DNA from: CAZNYN01 sp964422205
GTDB taxonomy: Bacteria; Synergistota; Synergistia; Synergistales; Synergistaceae
Length of the DNA: 64,000 bases
NCBI GenBank assembly: GCA_964422205.1
Contig: CAYRAI010000004.1
Span: 1-64,000 of the forward strand
Direction: 5' to 3'
In this document: in pieces, positions 60,600 through 64,000 of the stretch
Layout: each line of letters opens with the position of its first letter
Numbering within the stretch: position 1 is the first letter of the stretch
Notes under the pieces: model-generated
What the model was told of the DNA's origin: nothing
Databases searched by the model: none
The model's input: only the letters and a program-made list of their open reading frames with translations
Position numbers and translations under genes: made by a program

Positions 60600-61592
60600 A
60601 TGGCAGAGAATATACTTAGAGTAGAACATCTTGAGACAAAATTTAATACCGATGAGGGCGTAATATCAGCTGTTGACGATATGAACTTTACTCTGAAAGA
60701 GGGAGAAACCTTGGCTATAGTCGGAGAATCCGGCTGCGGCAAGACAGTTACCTCTCTTTCCGTACTCAGGCTTATTCCATATCCCCCGGGAAGAATAACA
60801 GGGGGGCACATTTACTACAAGGATAAAGATTTGCTTGGTATGACTGAAAAAGAAATGAGAGATATTCGCGGCAATGAGATATCTATGATTTTCCAGGAGC
60901 CAATGACATCTCTTAACCCGGTATTTACAGTGGGACAGCAGATAATGGAGTCACTGACCTACCACCAGGAAATGAACAAAGACGAGGCGCGCAAGAGAGC
61001 TATTGAGATGATAAAACTCGTAGGCATTCCTTCTCCCGAAAAATGCGTCGATTATTATCCTCACCAGCTCAGCGGCGGCATGAGACAGAGAATAATGATA
61101 GCTATGGCTCTTGCCTGTAAGCCCAAGATTCTTATAGCCGATGAACCGACTACAGCTCTTGACGTTACGGTTCAGGCTCAAATTCTGCGGCTTATGGTCG
61201 AACTTAAGGAAAAGACAGGTACATCCATAATTCTCATTACTCATGACCTCGGAATAGTCGCCCAAACAGCGGACAAAGTAATTGTAATGTATGCAGGAGA
61301 GGCTGTAGAGTCTTCCGATGTAAAGCCGATATTCAAAGATCCTTTGCATCCCTATACAATCGGACTTCTGCGCTCACTTCCGAAGATAAATGAGGAACAG
61401 AAAGTTCTTTACAATATCGTAGGCTCTGTCCCTAGCCCAAAGAACTACCCGACAGGCTGCAGATTCTCACCGAGATGCGAAAAAGCGTGCGAAAAATGCA
61501 AGACAGAAAAACCTCCGTTTTATGAGCTCGCATCTGGAAGAAAAGTTCGGTGCTGGCTGTACTCTGAAGAGGGAGGCATCAAAAATGACTGA
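60600..61592 (+). CDS. Peptide ABC transporter ATP-binding protein (DppD type)
   Basis: A 330-residue ATPase. It has Walker A GESGCGKT (near residue 41), Q-loop FQEPMTSLNPVF, signature LSGGMRQR, Walker B ILIADEPTTALD and an H-loop His in ITHDLG. The C-terminal oligopeptide/dipeptide extension carries cysteines (CRFSPRCEKACEKC) that often bind an Fe-S cluster in this subfamily. It overlaps the next ATPase gene by eight bases. The two ATPases form a heterodimer driving uptake. Confidence 0.96.
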   Translation: MAENILRVEHLETKFNTDEGVISAVDDMNFTLKEGETLAIVGESGCGKTVTSLSVLRLIPYPPGRITGGHIYYKDKDLLGMTEKEMRDIRGNEISMIFQEPMTSLNPVFTVGQQIMESLTYHQEMNKDEARKRAIEMIKLVGIPSPEKCVDYYPHQLSGGMRQRIMIAMALACKPKILIADEPTTALDVTVQAQILRLMVELKEKTGTSIILITHDLGIVAQTADKVIVMYAGEAVESSDVKPIFKDPLHPYTIGLLRSLPKINEEQKVLYNIVGSVPSPKNYPTGCRFSPRCEKACEKCKTEKPPFYELASGRKVRCWLYSEEGGIKND

Positions 61593-62568
61593 TACAATAT
61601 TGGATGTACGAAATCTGAAAATCTACTATCCCGTAAAGATCAAAAACGGATTGCTTGCTTCGGAAAAAAAATATGTTAAGGCTGTTGACGGCATAAGCTT
61701 CTCTGTGGCACACGGAGAAACCTTCGGCATAGTCGGTGAAAGCGGCTGCGGTAAGTCCACTACAGGCAAAGCCATAGTCAAACTTCTCACTCCCACCGAA
61801 GGCGAAATATTTTTTGAAGGCAAGGACCTTTTTAAACTGCCTAAAAATGAACAGAAAGACTACAAAAAGAAAATACAGATAATCTTTCAAGATCCCTACT
61901 CGTCGCTCGACCCGCGCTTTACAGTCGAGAGGCTAATAGGAGAGCCGCTGCTTGTCCACGGCATGACAGACAAAAAAGAGAGAAGAGAAAAGATACTAAG
62001 CCTTATGGAGGACGTCGGCATAAGGTCCGAGTACCTTACCCGCTACCCCCATGAATTCAGCGGAGGTCAGAGACAGCGACTCGGGGTTGCCCGTGCTCTG
62101 GCACTAAATCCTTCTCTCATCGTATGCGATGAGCCTGTATCTGCCCTTGACGTATCAATACAGGCTCAGATACTAAACCTTATGAACAGCCTTCAGGAAA
62201 AATACAAGCTCACATACATATTTATCTCCCACAACTTGAGCGTCGTAAAACACGTGTGCGACAGAATAGCTGTTATGTATTTGGGAAATATAGTAGAGCT
62301 TGCGGATAAAAATTCTCTCTACTCTAATCCTATGCACCCATACACAAACGCGCTGCTTGCTGCCATACCCGTTCCCGATCCGGAGGCCATCTCTCTCAAC
62401 GAGCCGCTGCAGGGAGACGTTCCAAGCCCCTTGAACCCGCCTGCAGGCTGCTGCTTCCATACAAGGTGCAAATTTGCCGTTGATAAGTGCAGAAATGCAA
62501 AACCCGAACTTAAAGATGTAGGCTGCGGTCACAAAGTGGCATGCCACAGAACAGGAGAAATAATATGA
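61585..62568 (+). CDS. Peptide ABC transporter ATP-binding protein (DppF type)
   Basis: A 327-residue ATPase, partner of the DppD-type protein. It has Walker A GESGCGKST, Q-loop FQDPYSSLDPRF, signature FSGGQRQR, Walker B LIVCDEPVSALD and the C-terminal oligopeptide domain (GCCFHTRCKFAVDKC). ATG 61585 has GGGAGG upstream and starts inside the end of the previous gene; a longer frame from 61522 is not needed. Its stop overlaps the following aminopeptidase start (ATGA). Confidence 0.95.
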   Translation: MTDTILDVRNLKIYYPVKIKNGLLASEKKYVKAVDGISFSVAHGETFGIVGESGCGKSTTGKAIVKLLTPTEGEIFFEGKDLFKLPKNEQKDYKKKIQIIFQDPYSSLDPRFTVERLIGEPLLVHGMTDKKERREKILSLMEDVGIRSEYLTRYPHEFSGGQRQRLGVARALALNPSLIVCDEPVSALDVSIQAQILNLMNSLQEKYKLTYIFISHNLSVVKHVCDRIAVMYLGNIVELADKNSLYSNPMHPYTNALLAAIPVPDPEAISLNEPLQGDVPSPLNPPAGCCFHTRCKFAVDKCRNAKPELKDVGCGHKVACHRTGEII

Positions 62569-63737
62569 GAAAATCACCTATGCTGACATTTTCTATAGAA
62601 GAATATGAGACAAGAATCGGCAAATTGCTGAAAGAGATGAATAATTCAGGATTGGATGCCGTCATACTGACAAGCGATGAAAACACTTTTTACTTTTCCG
62701 GCTTCAGAAGCATAGTATGGTGCAGCAAAGTCTCAACACCTGCGACATTGGTAGTAACAAAGGACGGCCATATCTCCCTTATAACTTCTCAGGGAGGTGC
62801 CCACACAGCGGCTTACACCTCATGTGTTAAAGATATAAGAACATACGGGGATAAAAGTTACCCATCATACACAGACGCAATAGTATCTCCTCTCGAAGAA
62901 AGAGGCCTTGCCAAGGGTAAAATAGGCTTTGAATTCGGAGAGGGGCATAAAATTCACTTAAATTACACAGCTATGACCTCTCTGTTTGAAAAACTCGCAG
63001 GAGCCGAGAAAAAAGATGCGGCAAAAGCACTTTGGAATGTCCGTTCCGTCAAGTCCTCCGCCGAAATAGAAATCATAAGAAAAGCCTGTTCAATAAACGA
63101 GACATGCATAATGAAAGGTTTCAGTAAACTCCGCGAAGGCATGACTGAGATGGATCTTTACGCCGTGATAATGTCCGAATATATGCTTATGGGATCGGAC
63201 AGCGCACTGCCTCTCGGATTACGGGCAGGAAGCGAGAGATACTCTCAGGGCAATTGCCCTCCATCTCACCGCCCTATAATGAAGGGTGACATAATACTTG
63301 TAGACGGAGGTCCTATATACAAAGGATACTACTCCGACATTATAAGAGAAGCGGTAATAGGAGCTCCCACAGCTCATCAACAGGATGTCTTTGATGTTGC
63401 AAGAGAAGCCTGCTATAAGGGAATAGAAACGGTAAAACCTGGCATTCCCGTCTCCGAGGTCTGCAAGGCGGTTGATAAGTTCTTGGACGAAAGCAAATAC
63501 GCTCCGCTTAATGTCTACAAAAACTGGTGCGGCCACAGCATCGGAGTCGGGGTTCACGAGTACCCAATGCTTGACACAAAGACAGACGAAATACTCGTGC
63601 CTGGGATGGTATTTTCCATAGAGCCCTACATATACGAAGAAAATGTGGGAAGTCTGGGAGTTGAAGAAAATATATTAGTCACAGAAACAGGCTGTGAAGT
63701 GCTGACTCCATCAGACAGCAGACTTCTCATCCTTTAA
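62565..63737 (+). CDS. Xaa-Pro aminopeptidase family protein (M24)
   Basis: A 390-residue peptidase with the creatinase N-terminal domain (about 1-130) and the pita-bread M24 domain. All five metal ligands are visible: Asp in ILVDGGP, Asp in YYSDIIREA, His in NWCGHSIGVGVHEYP, Glu in FSIEPYIY and Glu in GVEENILVT. It should remove N-terminal residues before proline from imported peptides in the cytoplasm. It is translationally coupled to the ATPase gene by ATGA and ends the operon at a stem-loop. Confidence 0.93.
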   Translation: MRKSPMLTFSIEEYETRIGKLLKEMNNSGLDAVILTSDENTFYFSGFRSIVWCSKVSTPATLVVTKDGHISLITSQGGAHTAAYTSCVKDIRTYGDKSYPSYTDAIVSPLEERGLAKGKIGFEFGEGHKIHLNYTAMTSLFEKLAGAEKKDAAKALWNVRSVKSSAEIEIIRKACSINETCIMKGFSKLREGMTEMDLYAVIMSEYMLMGSDSALPLGLRAGSERYSQGNCPPSHRPIMKGDIILVDGGPIYKGYYSDIIREAVIGAPTAHQQDVFDVAREACYKGIETVKPGIPVSEVCKAVDKFLDESKYAPLNVYKNWCGHSIGVGVHEYPMLDTKTDEILVPGMVFSIEPYIYEENVGSLGVEENILVTETGCEVLTPSDSRLLIL

Positions 63738-63744
63738 AATCAAG

Positions 63745-63774
63745 AAGCCGCCGTGCTGTTTAGCATGGCGGTTT
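63745..63774 (+). terminator. Stem-loop at the end of the peptide operon
   Basis: AAGCCGCCGTGCT (63745-63757) pairs with AGCATGGCGGTTT (63762-63774) with two G-U pairs and loop GTTT. The U run is weak (CTCTAT). It probably ends the operon. Confidence 0.7.
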
Positions 63775-63883
63775 CTCTATGCCAATCCGGTCAGATGTAA
63801 ATTTTTAGGAAATATTCTCCTAATATTAAAAACTTTAAGATATTAAGCAGTATACTCTAAAAAGATAGCTATATTGTAAAATT

Positions 63884-64000
63884 TTATTTAATACTCTCTA
63901 TGTGCTTTTTTATAAAATCTTCCACTTCTTCCTCCGGTATTTGCAGAGCTTGGGCCAGTTCTTTGTGCAGAAGCTTTTTTGTTCTCTCTGTGTATTCTGA
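63884..64000 (-). CDS. Unidentified protein, C-terminal 38 residues
   Basis: The right edge of the window contains the end of a minus-strand frame (stop TAA at 63884-63886) that runs open to the last base. The visible tail is charged and helical (LLHKELAQALQIPEEEVEDF, ending KKHIESIK). The composition looks coding, but no family can be named from 38 residues. The AT-rich 63775-63883 between it and the peptide operon shows no other gene. Confidence 0.55.
   Translation of the reverse strand, partial: SEYTERTKKLLHKELAQALQIPEEEVEDFIKKHIESIK

Overview
The window looks like a chromosomal segment of an amino-acid-fermenting, strictly anaerobic, diderm bacterium of the phylum Synergistota (Cloacibacillus/Synergistes-like). 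The assignment rests on: a large secreted protein (9891-14021) ending in what looks like a Synergist-CTERM sorting tail; an [FeFe] hydrogenase of the multisubunit NAD-linked type beside a selenocysteine formate dehydrogenase; a complete glycine cleavage system; phosphate butyryltransferase/butyrate kinase; and a D-amino-acid/peptide scavenging operon. No rRNA, tRNA, phage, insertion sequence or CRISPR array was seen.

Layout. 1-3248: biotin operon bioY(partial)-bioB-bioD-bioA. 3254-6003: two overlapping MATE exporters. 6468-8450: ptb-buk, giving ATP from acyl-CoA. 8499-9256: a short operon holding a candidate new small selenoprotein (8553-8672, in-frame UGA in a CPPU motif) and an HdeD-like membrane protein, with a PerR/Fur-like inverted repeat over the -10 box. 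9311-14774: a 1376-residue surface protein with Pmp-type repeats, bracketed by imperfect direct repeats of about 80 bp. 14775-18387: xdhC, a molybdopterin-binding protein, a Fur-family regulator with its own promoter, and an MFS transporter. 18630-25626: branched-chain amino acid genes ilvN-ilvC-leuA-ilvB-ilvD behind a textbook leader-peptide attenuator. 25654-32936: uspA, a PAS/GGDEF sensor, an alpha/beta hydrolase, glmS, folD. 33266-39949: gcvT-gcvH-gcvPA-gcvPB-lplA-lpd, read from right to left, behind a leader with an intrinsic terminator that must be read through. 40198-40815: SGNH hydrolase. 41113-45584: hydC-thioredoxin-like ferredoxin-hydB-hydA. 46199-50983: divergent formate operon nuoE-like/fdhA(Sec)/formate channel/mobA. 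51383-53129: a NarL-type two-component pair. 53269-63737: a GntR repressor, divergent from N-acyl-D-amino acid deacylase, an M19 dipeptidase homologue, a dipeptide ABC transporter and an M24 aminopeptidase.

How it fits together. Peptides and acylated or D-amino acids are imported and hydrolysed (54-64 kb). Glycine is split to methylene-THF, CO2 and NADH (33-40 kb), and FolD can carry the C1 unit on. Formate dehydrogenase and the hydrogenase (41-49 kb) balance electrons as formate and H2, and ptb-buk harvests acyl phosphates. FdhA shows that the organism decodes UGA as selenocysteine. That makes the small CPPU open frame at 8553 credible, and it is the most novel item in the window.
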